Shown in pieces: positions 1-9,930 of a stretch of DNA of 64,000 nt (its first letter is position 1; every line of letters begins with the position of its first letter). The DNA comes from Erythrocercus mccallii (taxonomy: Eukaryota > Chordata > Aves > Passeriformes > Dicruridae), in contig VZRG01001668.1 of NCBI GenBank assembly GCA_013397435.1, positions 1 to 64,000 of the forward strand, written 5' to 3'. A program made the translations under genes and the position numbers. Under the pieces are notes generated by a model that was not told the origin of the DNA, did no database searches, and worked only from the letters and a program-made list of their open reading frames with translations.

Positions 1-966
1 TTTTGGTTTGCTACTCTTCATCTTTCCAAATATAAATACAATACTTCCTTAAAATGATGAAAATTGAAGCATGTTCATAGTGCTTGAAAGACAAAACATC
101 CTGTTTCACTTCCTGCAAAGAGCAGCATATGCCTTTGAAATCCACAGCAGTAATTACCATTTTTTCATATTTTTCACTTTGACAGCTTTTATGGACTTTT
201 ATGAGACTTCTTTTCATTCCAAGACTAGTCTACTGCCAAAGTGCATCTCATTAGAGAAAGGAAAATAAAATGTATACTCTTCTCTTACACTTTCTTCCCA
301 GGAAGAAAGAGGCCTTGTTTTGTTCCATGGTGACAGCTGTGAACTAATTTCCATCTCTTCCCAAGATTATGATATGGATTTGAATTCTGTGCAAACAAAA
401 AAAATCAAACTGGAGTGCTGGAGAGAACCGCTGATTTACAGGAACGGGGTCTGGACAGTTGTGGGAAATGGGCAGTAATGTGTGAAGCCCTCTACCTCTC
501 TCACTGATCCACATTCCTTAATTTGGCAGCCCTAGCAAAAAGAGTTGAAACTCCATTCCACATGGCTGGACAGCTACAGCCTAGTTGTCTCTGTTGCCAA
601 CAGTTCCATAAAACGAGTAAATTAACTGGGCACTGAAGTGAGGCTCTGAATTTATTTTTGAGCAAGGCCTCCCTGGTGATCAGTAAACTGGAAAAGAAGC
701 TATACTGGTACACAAGGATGTAGACAGGAACAAACACTGGAAATCAGAGGTGGGTTTATGTAGTTTTTGGACATTTCCACTCTGCTCTCACAGGCATGAA
801 ATCTATCCTTAATCACAGACCACCAAGGGAACACCTGAAAAGTTGGATCTGAAATCACCCTGCAGTGACAGGCTGCCACAAGGGCTGTTTCAGATGCCCC
901 CGTTGCACAGCAGCCACGCTCCTCCCGCAGTGTGGGACACCACTGGCATCAGTCCTTCTTTTCCAG
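1..966 (+). other. HNF1A: Part of an HNF1A intron
   Basis: This stretch lies just before the first HNF1A exon in the window and should be the intron before it (intron 6 in human numbering). It ends in a pyrimidine-rich acceptor (ccttcttttccag) at 966. An open frame happens to run upstream from the exon to about position 843, but it holds nothing I recognise from HNF1A. No RNA gene, repeat or other exon was seen. Confidence 0.7.
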
Positions 967-2689
967 GCCTGGCCTCAACCCAGCCCCAGAGTGTTCCTGT
1001 AATAAACAGCATGGGGAGCAGCCTCACTACCCTGCAGCCTGTCCAGTTCTCCCAGCAACTGCACCCATCCTACCAGCAGCCCCTCATGCAGCAAGTCCAG
1101 AGCCACATCAACCAGAGCCCCTTCATGGCTACCATGGCTCAGATACAGAACCCTCACGGTAAGAACATGAACTCATTTGTTTAAATAAACAAAAATAAAG
1201 ACACGGATCTGGAGCATTTGCTGGGTCCTTGGGCTTACGGTGCTGTTTTCCTCCTCTGTTATTGTCACTCTAATTATGAAATTATTTTTCTATTGCATTT
1301 ATCTCCCTGTCCCTCCACTCCCAGCATTTTGGAGACAGACAGCAGGTCCCGCTGCATGAGAAGAACAACTCAGCCAAAGCTCCAGCAGCCACATGATGTT
1401 GTTTTCTTTCATGTACAGCTCTCTATGGCCCCAAATCTGAAGTGACTCAATACACACACACAGGCCTCTTACCACAAACCATGGTGATAACAGACACAGC
1501 CAATCTCAGCGCCCTGACCAACCTGACACCAACTAAACAGGTAACAGCCTTTATTTAGCCTTTGTTCCCCCTCCTGAGAGCTGCACCAGCCTGCAGGCAG
1601 CTCCTTGCATGTCAGTTTCTGGGTGTGTCTGTGCCATCCCAGCAGAAGCATCTTTCTTATCTCCTGGCCCTGCTGATACCTGCTGCAGTACTGGAGGCAC
1701 TAGAGCAAGTTCTTCACTGCATCATCAAGGAGGATTTCATCTCCCCAGAAACTGCCCCTGCTCAGTACTTCTCTCCCAGCTGCTAGAAGGGATGTAGAAG
1801 CCAGACGCTATTAACTCTCTTTTCTCTAGGCATTCACACCTGACTCAGAGACTCACACCGAGTCTGGGATGCACACACCAGTGTCACAGGCACCAACAAT
1901 CCATCTACAGAACCAAGACACAACCATCCAGCACCTTCAGCCAGGCCCACGCCTCACCTCGAGCCCTGCTGGTAAGATCAGCAGCCACTATTGTGGCTCT
2001 TAAGCCACGTATTGCCTAGTTTTTCTTGCCAACATCACAAAATTGAGTTATAAAGTGGTAATTGGGGCTCACAATTCCCTAAATTGGCTCTGCCAGTGTC
2101 CTGAGGGGTTTGAAAAGTCAATACAAGGAAAAGATTCAGAGCAGAGTCTGTGTAAGGCCAGACTGTGGAAATTGGCCCCTTCAGAACCTAAAAAGGAAAA
2201 TACCTTGAAAAATATCAACAAAATCGGTGTCACTGAGTATCCAGTCCTGTGGGCAGTTTTCAGGGCTGAGAAGCCCAAGACTGGCTCATGAAGACCCCAA
2301 CTGGGTCTTTCCAGTTCTAGGAGGAGAACTAGGACACCAACTAGAATTCTTAGAACTGAACACTCTGGAGATTGCTGCCCTCAATGTCTTCAGGCTGGCT
2401 GTGGACCCAAGCCAGGTATTCAGCAGCACACAAAACACACAGACAAAGCAGTTATGCCCCTAAGCCAGGAGAGTACAGCCGTGTTGGAAATGGGGGAGGT
2501 ACATGCACAATAAGGGGACTGATGAGAATCTGCAACTGACTTCTGCCTGTGCCTTTGGCAGTGTCCTCCAGCAGCCTGGTGCTCTACCAAAGCTCCGACT
2601 CCACCAACAGCCACAGCCAGCTGCTGCCATCCACTCACAACGTCATCGAGACCTTCATCTCCACACAGATGGCATCTTCTACCCAGTAA
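967..2689 (+). CDS. HNF1A: HNF1 homeobox A, C-terminal four coding exons (5' part outside window)
   Basis: HNF1A is a homeodomain transcription factor of liver, gut, kidney and pancreatic beta cells. Only its C-terminal transactivation region is here; the dimerisation, POU and homeodomain exons lie before the window. Exons are 967-1158, 1419-1540, 1830-1971 and 2562-2689, all with GT-AG borders and matching phase 1 joins except the phase 0 join 1540/1830. The first reads LASTQPQSVPVINSMGSSLT, the last contains SSSLVLYQSSDS and ends FISTQMASSTQ before TAA at 2687-2689. Lengths 192, 122, 142 and 128 nt agree with the human exons 7-10 as I remember them (192, 122, 145, 128), so one codon is lost in exon 9. 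HNF1B is the other candidate, but the exon 8-10 sequence is clearly HNF1A-like. About 194 residues are encoded. The gene ends tail to tail with CUSTOS. Confidence 0.95.
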
Positions 2690-3415
2690 CCACCACGAGC
2701 AGCTCCTGAGTGACTGCCACAACCAACCTGCCAGGTGCAACTCCAGCCGTGTTTGCCACCACAGCCTCACACAAACCCCTACTTGTGAAGATACGATGTA
2801 GGGTTTTCCTATCTCATCCTCCCCAACACTACTCAGCTGCCTCCAGGAGAGAAAACACCTTAGGCTCAAGACAGAAAACATGGAAAGATGATGCTGGCAC
2901 TGGTAAAATCCACTGTCCCCCCCTACCCCCCCAAAAGCAGCAAATCTAAACCCCAGGAGCCAGCTCAGAATGGCCAGACATCCTTTTGTGGCTGCCCAAG
3001 AAAGAATCCCAACAGTGCCACGACATGGATGGGACTTTCAGCTCAGCTTTGATCAAGCTGGGCCTGTACAGACCTGCCAACACCAGACTAAATCATGTGG
3101 GAAAGAGCAAAGCTGAACTGCCAAAGAAGGGACACCACCTTAAAACCCTCTCCTTTGTTGCAAGGAAGCACCAACAGGAACTATGAGAAACAACAGCACC
3201 TTGGAAGTTCCTGACTTTGCAATGGGAATAACCAAGAAACTGATTTGGGAATGGCACAAACCTGTCAGTATGGGATCATTGACAAGCTACAAATCCATAA
3301 TTACCAAAACACCAAATATTCTCAGTTAAAAACGACCTGCTCCAAAATCATGCTATCCTAATGGAAATGGCTTGGTTGTTTTTTGTTATAGCTCTGCTTT
3401 GTTTTAAATGCAGAA

Positions 3416-3421
3416 ATTAAA
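3416..3421 (+). terminator. HNF1A: Possible HNF1A poly(A) signal (ATTAAA)
   Basis: ATTAAA lies 727 nt after the HNF1A stop codon. A second candidate, AATAAA, is at 4133-4138. Sequence alone does not show which is used. The 3' UTR is therefore about 0.75 or 1.45 kb. Confidence 0.35.
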
Positions 3422-3439
3422 GTTTAACAGCTGCAAGGA

Positions 3440-5206
3440 GATTCCAGTTCTCTGCATTAACCCTGTGGATTCTCATCTCATCTGACTTACTGAATGATTT
3501 GCAGGATGGCATTCCCCACTGGTCCCTGACACTGCCCAGCACCTGGGAGGTTCCCATGCTCCGCAGAGAGTAGAGGTTCCCTCAGTTTTCTCTGTAAACA
3601 CTCAGCCTGGATGCATTTTATAGAACATGGTTCATTCTCAGCTTCCATGTAGGTTTGATTTGTAGTTCTTGGTATGCAAATAACTACCATGGGGTCTAAG
3701 AGTCTTGCTTGCACTAAGTGAAGGGTTTTAGTCCCACGGATCTACTTATGTCATTCCTCTTCTAATTATTCCTCTCTATTTACTCTCAACATCCACATCA
3801 CTGATACGTCATTAGCCAGATGTGAAAACAGCCCCAACTAACAGGTTTTTGTCTGTGACTGAAACTGAGCTACTCTTTCAACAGTGAAATGGATGAAAAA
3901 CCTTGAGACTGGAAGGGAGAATTGAAAAAGCCCAACAGTGAACTCTTCAGTTATCATATCTGGGAATGTCAAAATTGCAGATGTCCGTGAAAAGTTTCAG
4001 TGATAAGAGCTTCCTCTAGATACCATCAACAATTTCTGCAACTAGATTCTCTGAGAAATTTTATCCTAGAACTGTTTCCTCATTTCCCATGTACATCAGT
4101 TGCAAATATATCTAATTTCCAGTTAGCATAAAAATAAACCCAAAACAAAGCAAAAGGAAATGTTTAGGCCACCATGCATTTGAAAGCCCAGGTTTAAAAT
4201 TCAGTACACCGAAGTTTTAACTGCACATAAGACAAGTAACTTCTGCTGGCACATTCTGTTAGATTACAAGCCAAGTTTCTACTTAGCTTTTCTAATTTTG
4301 GATGTCAGCTGTGTTTTCTTGACTAAAAAACAGCAAATATCTTACAATGATTTCCCATGCTCAAAGAGCTACACTTCACTTTGGGTTTCTCTAATCTGGC
4401 TTTCTGATCTTCTGAGTTGGGCCAATAAGTTGGATTTACTGAAACCCAGAAATCTTAAAACCATTTTTTATCAGTAACAGTTAATATCCTGAAAGACTGG
4501 AAGTGAAAAATAAGCGGAGTCATACTGAAAACTACCAAACCTCACAGTATTTCAGAGAGACAAAAGTCATTAACCAGCCCAAACAAGGACTGAAAGGTGG
4601 TTTTTAAATTAGGCTTAAGTGCTTCCTGTAGCAATTTCACAGCAATGATCACTCAGCAACGAAAGAGCCATCCTGAGCCACCTCTGTCTCTGCTGGGGAG
4701 AATCTGAACACAGCAAGAAAGCCACTGTTGTACAAAACCTATCAAATTAACTAGGTCCAAGAGAGTAGTAAAATTTAATAACAAAGATGCCATAAAAAAA
4801 ACCTATACATGAAAAAAATTTCAGTGGACACAACTGGAACAGTAGCATGCATTTACACCAAGCCTGAAATCAGCTCACCACACACTGTTTATGTGCAGGG
4901 GCCCGGGAGAGGTGCAGATTGCAGAGGGATTAGTAACACAGCAGGTTTCAACACGAGATGGTTATGATTGCAGGGAAAAAATAAGGGGCCCTGATTTCTG
5001 ACAGGATGCTTTTGATAAATGAGTCTCCCACAGGCTGGAGATGTTCTTAGCAGAGGCAAAGAGAAAAAGCAGTTTCACCTGTTGCCATGTAAACCAAATT
5101 CAATTCATCATATACTTTTTCCAGAAAGGTTTCATGACGTGAAGGAACAGACCAGGAGGAATGCAGCTATGATCACATCCCTCTGCCATGCAAGTCTGGC
5201 ACAGTA
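3440..5206. other. HNF1A-CUSTOS convergent intergenic region
   Basis: This is AT-rich sequence between the 3' ends of two genes that face each other. It holds the alternative HNF1A AATAAA at 4133-4138. I see no exon with homology, no transposon signature and no RNA gene. Open frames here are short and without recognisable domains. Confidence 0.5.
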
Positions 5207-5212
5207 TTTAAT
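5207..5212 (-). terminator. CUSTOS: Possible CUSTOS poly(A) signal (ATTAAA on minus strand)
   Basis: The plus strand reads TTTAAT, giving ATTAAA on the minus strand about 245 nt after the CUSTOS stop codon. No AATAAA was noticed closer to the stop. This is a weak call from one hexamer. Confidence 0.3.
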
Positions 5213-5455
5213 CCTTTTAGACTGGGTCTGCATAAGCAGCAGCACAGACAACTGCTGTGTGAGGAGAACAATGTTCCCTTCCTCAGGGACGCCAGTAGCA
5301 CAGGAAGTCACTTAATTAGTCTCTCAGGCCACTGAGCTTTTAGAACAGAAGCTTTGCCAATTAATTTTCCCTCATCTGCAGCAACTCTTGTTGTTAGGTT
5401 TTCTTTCAGTTTCCTTCACCCATCACAACCACCTGCCGTTTGCAGAGCAAAATCA

Positions 5456-8209
5456 TTATTCTTTTTTCTTCTTCTTTTTCTTCTTCACAGCTCCTGGCAG
5501 CACAGAGTTCTCTCTGTGATTGCTGTTCTGTCTCTCCTGCTGGCCATTTGCAGACACCAACCGAGGCAAATCTTTGCAGATCTGGTCACACTCTGCTGGG
5601 TCTATTATTTTCTCTTGAATATTGTTCTCTCCCCTAATTTTCTTCTTCTTCTTCTTCTTTTTTTTCTGCTTCGGCTCTACATAACTCTGACTCTGCTCCT
5701 GGCTGGAACCCTGGGACAATGCAGGAAAAGCACTTTGCTTCAGAATATCTGCAGCTGACACGGCAGCCTCCTGGCACCTTTGCCACTCCTGGTCACTGTC
5801 CGTGTCACTGGAAAGGAAACAAGAGGGAAGGAAGTTGTGTTGTACTTTTGCCTTGAATTCACCCAAAACTTGGACAGCAGAGTAATCTGAGATGAGAACA
5901 CACGATAAACACCCAGTGGCTCTGGGACTCCCACACCTACAGTTTGTATTTAACCAGTCTGAAGGCCAACGTGTTCTTTACACACTCTAGGAGGGGAAAG
6001 AAAATCCCCCAGAAACATTTCTAGTTCCCCAGGACTAAAAAAGAAACAATATTCTGGTCTAGTCAAATATAAGAGTCATAAATACACACTGCTCAAGCTC
6101 TTCAGCTTCCTACTCCCTTGTGGGAGTCCCAGCTACCTCTGAAATGTGGGATGCAACAGTAGCTGAGGAGCAAAGCAGCTGCCAGCACCTCACCTGGAGC
6201 TAACTGGCCTCCTCCTCGCTGCAGGGCAAGGCTCTGGTTTCCCACAGTCTCCAGGGACAGAGGAAGAGAAGAGGCGAAAACCTGAAGTATGGAAAGGGGG
6301 GATTTAGGCAGAATGTAAAACACAGGTGGAAGCAATCAACTGCTGTTTCCCTGGAAGCCTCAGTGCTGTAACTGTATTTCCATAGTGCTTGGCAGCAATT
6401 ATTTGGGACTATGTGGGAGGACTTGGGGCACAAAGGTCAGAGCTGCAAAGGAGCAGCCCTCGCAGACACCAACAGAAATTCTCTTAGTGCAAGTGTTTAT
6501 TCATCAGTTGGATGTACAGCTGGTGATGGACAGGATCCATCCCACCAGTCAGCAGTTAACAGTCCCCAAACAGCCACAATGGCTGAGACTGGAACTCACC
6601 ATCATCTTCAGAGTCAGACTGTGCCACAAAACTCTGTGATGGTCCTGATGAGTCCTTCAAGACAGTGATGAAACTAAACAGAAAACCCCAGTCAGATCTT
6701 AGACAGGTTTGAGCAAACTGAGCTAAAGTTGGGTATTTCTGGGAAACAAGACTAGAGGGAGATGTTGCATGGATCCTTTTTTGTTAGTGAGGCTGCCTCA
6801 GCTCCCTGTCTCCAGAGCAGACCAGGCCTTCTCTACTCAGCAATGAAAGCCACAAGAATGGTTTAAAAGCAGCAATTGTAAAGCCAGCTCTGAACAGCAG
6901 GAATTCCAGCTCTCCAAGGCCATGCTTGCACAATAGATAGAGAGTGGCAGCCCAGTACCAGGCACTCTGCCAGCACAACCCTGAATCAGGTACTGGTTTA
7001 GGTTGTAAGAAGAAATCAAAGATCCTCCTGCCAGCCTTTACATGATGGATGTGCTAAGGCACCCAAATTCTCTTTTCTCCCCACAAGATGTTCACCACAG
7101 AAGCAAATGGAGACAAGCAGTGCTGCACAGCGAGTTTTGACCAGCACAACACACAAGGTTAGGTCACAGAATATTGGAAGCTTGTATTTAGTACAGGGAT
7201 GAAAGAGACAAGATGTTGAATTTCCTGCGTTTAGCATACAAACACGAGTATAAGTGACCCACAGAACAAACATTTCTAGCCTTGCATAGCAGTACCTGTC
7301 TAGCATGGTTCCCAGTTTCCTTGCAACGTGTGCTCTGAACTCTGGAGTCGTCTGGAGCTCATTGTCACCCTCCTCACGGCCGATTGCCTCACACCCGTTT
7401 GAAATAAGAACAAGCATCATCTCTTTTGAGGCCAAAAACATCGGCCCTCTCACCCAAACCCTTAAAAACGTTAGTCTGTTCAGATTTAAGCATCATTTCA
7501 GATTATGGTTGGACTAATTTCTCAAACAGAACTGGCCCTTTCAGTATGAAGCGTCACAAAGTACAAAGTAAAAGCAGCATAAATACTACGCATGAATTTT
7601 TTCTTCAGGGAAACATTAAGTCTGAAACCAGAAGCAAAAATACCTCAGGCTTGGCTGATCTTTAAGCTGCAACCGATCCTTTCTAAAGCCCCCTGAAAAG
7701 AAAGCAGCAAAGGCACATTTAGAGACCTGCGGCCAGAACCTCTTTAACCCCCGTCAGGCCCATATTAAAGCATAAAGAATAATGCCTGAAAGACAGCCCT
7801 GGCCCACCTTCGGGGCAGAGTTATGAGGGGAAAGGGAAACTTCCCCCGGGCCAGGACTGCCGGGAAGGGGCTCTGGGCCCGGCTGGAGGCCAGGCAGAGC
7901 CCCCTTCAGTTCTGACACGGGCACCGCGGCAGAGAGGAATCCCCGCGGGTCAGGAGGAGCTGCCGAAGGGGCCGGGCCGGCGCAGCGGGGCGGGGAAGAG
8001 AGGGGAGGGCGCGCCGCAGCGGGGAAGGAGAGCCCAGCCTGTCTGCCTCCCTCACCGCCGCGCGGCTCCGCCCGCACCGCCGCCGCCGCCGCCGCCTGCG
8101 CGGTGCAGTCCCAGGCAGCCTCCCGGAACCGCGCGGCCGCTTCACCGCCGCTGTCCGAGTCCGAGCCGGTGTCGCTGTCCGGGCCCGAGCCGCCCCTGGG
8201 CGCCGCCAT
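5456..8209 (-). CDS. CUSTOS: Protein CUSTOS (C12orf43 homologue), six exons
   Basis: CUSTOS is a small lysine-rich nuclear protein; the frog homologue is reported to bind beta-catenin and tune Wnt signalling. Coding exons in order are 8209-8056, 7692-7644, about 7394-7296, 6631-6600, 6281-6194 and 5807-5456, about 257 codons; the human protein is about 260. The N-terminus is MAAPRGGSGPDSDTGSDSDS, rich in Ser/Asp. Conserved blocks are QPSLR (exon 2), GDNELQTTPEFRAHVARKLG (exon 3), DDGFRLF (exons 4-5) and DSDQEWQRCQEAAVSAADIL (exon 6). Two lysine runs, one at about 5640-5665 and one at the very C-terminus, look like nuclear or nucleolar signals. Exon 4 is only 32 nt, about 14 codons shorter than I recall for human. 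Oddity: in the phase needed after exon 2, exon 3 would have to start at 7394, but the two bases before it are GG, not AG. All other junctions are canonical and in phase. Confidence 0.88.
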
Positions 8210-8213
8210 CTTG
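8202..8213 (-). promoter_or_regulatory. CUSTOS: YY1-type motif overlapping the CUSTOS start codon
   Basis: The minus strand reads CAAGATGGCGGC, the classic YY1 core, which here contains the CUSTOS ATG. YY1 sites just downstream of the start site are common in TATA-less CpG-island promoters. It fits both the initiation context and a YY1 site; binding itself is inference. Confidence 0.6.
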
Positions 8214-8253
8214 CAAGCGCGGAACACGCTGGGCGCTGTGGTGCGGCCGCGGC

Positions 8254-8272
8254 GCATGCCGGGAGCTGTAGT
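8254..8272 (-). promoter_or_regulatory. CUSTOS: ZNF143/THAP11-type motif, copy 1
   Basis: The plus strand reads gcatgccgggagctgtagt, so the minus strand gives ACTACAGCTCCCGGCATGC. This matches the long SBS motif (ACTACAnnTCCCnGCATGC) bound by ZNF143 and THAP11 at CpG-island promoters. It lies about 45 bp upstream of the CUSTOS ATG. The match is seen; use is inferred. Confidence 0.8.
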
Positions 8273-8283
8273 CCGGCCGCATA

Positions 8284-8302
8284 GCATGCCGGGAGCTGTA
8301 GT
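8284..8302 (-). promoter_or_regulatory. CUSTOS: ZNF143/THAP11-type motif, copy 2
   Basis: This is an identical 19-base copy of the motif at 8254-8272, placed exactly 30 bp further upstream of CUSTOS. Both are in the same orientation. Confidence 0.8.
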
Positions 8303-8312
8303 CCGACACGGG

Positions 8313-8326
8313 CCCCCCCCCCCCCC
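8313..8326. repeat. C14 homopolymer
   Basis: A run of 14 C directly follows the 30-bp repeats on the plus strand. Its length is likely polymorphic or subject to sequencing error. Confidence 0.85.
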
Positions 8327-9217
8327 ATACCCCAATTTCATAAACCCATCCTTGTTTTAATCAGCTTCTGGAGGACACGGTTCACGTCTTTGGGGCCCTG
8401 GCAACGTCTTAATCAGTTACTACACTGACATGACAAATTTGTGCTTGAATGTAGAAGCTGTGCCCAACCCTGCTGCGTTGCTGACTGGCTGAAAACGAGA
8501 GAGCTGCTTTGGTTAAGAGATTTTCGCTGCTTGTGCAGGTGGGAACTTTGTGTGTTCCTCATGCCATCAGCACCATCGCGTTACGTCCTACATTTTCATC
8601 CCAACTTGAAATTTTCTGGTGTGATACAACAATGTGTTTGGTGATGCCAGGTGGGCTTCTGGCTAACCATTTTGCCGTGGGTTTTGCCAAGCCTACGTGC
8701 TGCTGAAAGCAGCAGGAAGACTCCGTGTATCTGGTTTTTATCCTGCTGGACACTTCCTGCCTTGCACCTTCCAACCTTCACACTAGGGCTGTGCAGTCTC
8801 AGGCCACCTGGCAGCACACAGGCTGCTGACAATATCCTTGGGCTCTTTCTATGGGCTCCCTTGGCACCAGCTTCCCTTCATTTCTTCACTATTTCCTCAT
8901 AAACCTCACATTTTTTAGTGGAAGACCTTGGTTTAGGATTCACCCATTCCCCGCTGTGTAAAAGAACAAGCAACTTTGGGCTGTTCTGTACCTTGGAGTC
9001 CTCAGGACTGGCGGGATGCCCTCAGAGCTGGGACAAACCCTCAGAAGCGCCTTCCCGGGCAGGTCACCTCCTCTCGCTGCCTTTGGTCCCTCTGTTTCTT
9101 TGGTTTCTCACAACTGTATAAATACCTTTATCAAGCTCTCTGTTTCCATCCTGGAGATATTTCTAAGCTCAGATTCTAGCACTCTACACTCCTAAGTCAA
9201 CAATTGGTTTCCGTCGA
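8327..9217. other. CUSTOS-RNF185 divergent intergenic region
   Basis: About 0.9 kb separates the two head-to-head promoters. I see no exon with homology, transposon or RNA gene. In mammals OASL follows C12orf43; nothing resembling it is present here. This interval is where the human chromosome 12-type and 22-type gene orders join. Confidence 0.5.
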
Positions 9218-9288
9218 ACTTCCTTCCTTCCCTTTCCGTCCTTCCTTCCTTTTCCGTCCTTCCTTTTCTTTCCTCCCTTCCTGCTTGG
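9218..9288 (+). repeat. Polypyrimidine tract, degenerate (CCTT)n
   Basis: About 70 bases are almost entirely C and T on the plus strand, made of ccttcctt and ttccgtcc words. It sits directly before the RNF185 CpG island. Such tracts can form triplex DNA and often vary in length. Confidence 0.75.
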
Positions 9289-9289
9289 G

Positions 9290-9930
9290 CCGAGCGCTCG
9301 GTACGAACCTCTCGCAGTGCCCGGAGGCCGCCCTTTGGCCGCGGCCCCCGCGCCTCCCCGCCCGCGGAGCCGCTCACAGCCGCAGAACCGGGGGTCGCTG
9401 CGGGGGCCGAGCGTGGCCGGGGCAGCCCCGGAGGAGCCCGAGGTAACGAGCGCCTGCGGGAGGCCCGGGCTGAGGAGGGGCCGCGGGCAGCGACACCGCC
9501 GGCCCGGTTGGCGGAGCCGCCGCGGTCTGTGGGGCGGGGGCCGGGCCCTTCCGCCGGCCGCGCTTCCGGGGGGTCAGGTGACGGGGCCCGGCGGAGCGGC
9601 GGCTCGGCACGGGCGCTGCCAGGAGCCCGCACCCGCCGGTGAGCAGGGCCGGGCCGGGCCGGGCCGGGCGGGGAATCGGGGGAGAGCCGGGGCCGAGCCC
9701 GGGCGCTGGGAGGCCGGAGCCGCTTGCGCCTGCTCCAGACGAGCGGGCGGGGATGCCGCGGGACCCCCGGCCTCGCCCGGTGCCTCCGGACCCGCGGCCT
9801 CGGTGCTCCCGGTGCGTGTTCCCCGGGCTGCGGCCCGGCGCTGCGGGCCGGGGTTTTTCCCCGAAAGCGCCGTCCCAGGCCCGCAGGTGCCGGCGCCTCT
9901 GTCGCGATAGATGCCTCTGGCTCTGGGTGT
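9290..9930 (+). promoter_or_regulatory. RNF185: CpG island promoter and non-coding first exon region of RNF185
   Basis: GC-rich, CpG-dense sequence of about 640 bp begins after the polypyrimidine tract. The first coding exon starts 52 nt before the ATG at an acceptor, so a non-coding first exon is required upstream. Candidate donors are the GT at 9443 (after cccgag) and the GT at 9639 (gtgagc). I cannot choose between them from sequence alone. No TATA box is seen. Confidence 0.6.
9646..9670 (+). repeat. (GGGCC)n short tandem repeat
   Basis: About five perfect GGGCC units occur within the RNF185 CpG island, just after the second candidate donor. G-runs of three every five bases could form a G-quadruplex. 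Confidence 0.75.

Larger units (their letters stand above)
8221..8310. repeat. 30-bp tandem repeat, three units, in the CUSTOS promoter
   Basis: Units are 8221-8250, 8251-8280 and 8281-8310. Units two and three share the 23-base core of the ZNF143-type motif exactly. Unit one is a diverged copy with about 7 differences from unit two. The phase is exactly 30 bp, so motif spacing is fixed at about three helical turns. Confidence 0.8.
7860..8312 (-). promoter_or_regulatory. CUSTOS: CpG island promoter of CUSTOS
   Basis: This is a dense run of CpG and GC-rich sequence covering CUSTOS exon 1 and its upstream side. No TATA box is seen. It includes a CGG/CCG run at about 8057-8096 that encodes an alanine stretch. 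Transcription on the minus strand probably starts between the YY1 motif and the ZNF143-type motifs. Confidence 0.65.

Noticed and set aside
843..1184. Open frame extending HNF1A exon 7 about 42 codons upstream and 8 downstream
   Set aside because: A canonical acceptor at 966 and donor at 1159 give the family's exact exon length. The extra residues resemble nothing in HNF1A. A 42-codon open stretch is expected by chance.
7754..8341. Minus-strand frame of 195 codons continuing past CUSTOS exon 1 and starting upstream of its ATG
   Set aside because: It reads through the exon 1 donor at 8055 and starts within the 30-bp repeats. The conserved CUSTOS frame uses the ATG at 8209 and splices at 8056.
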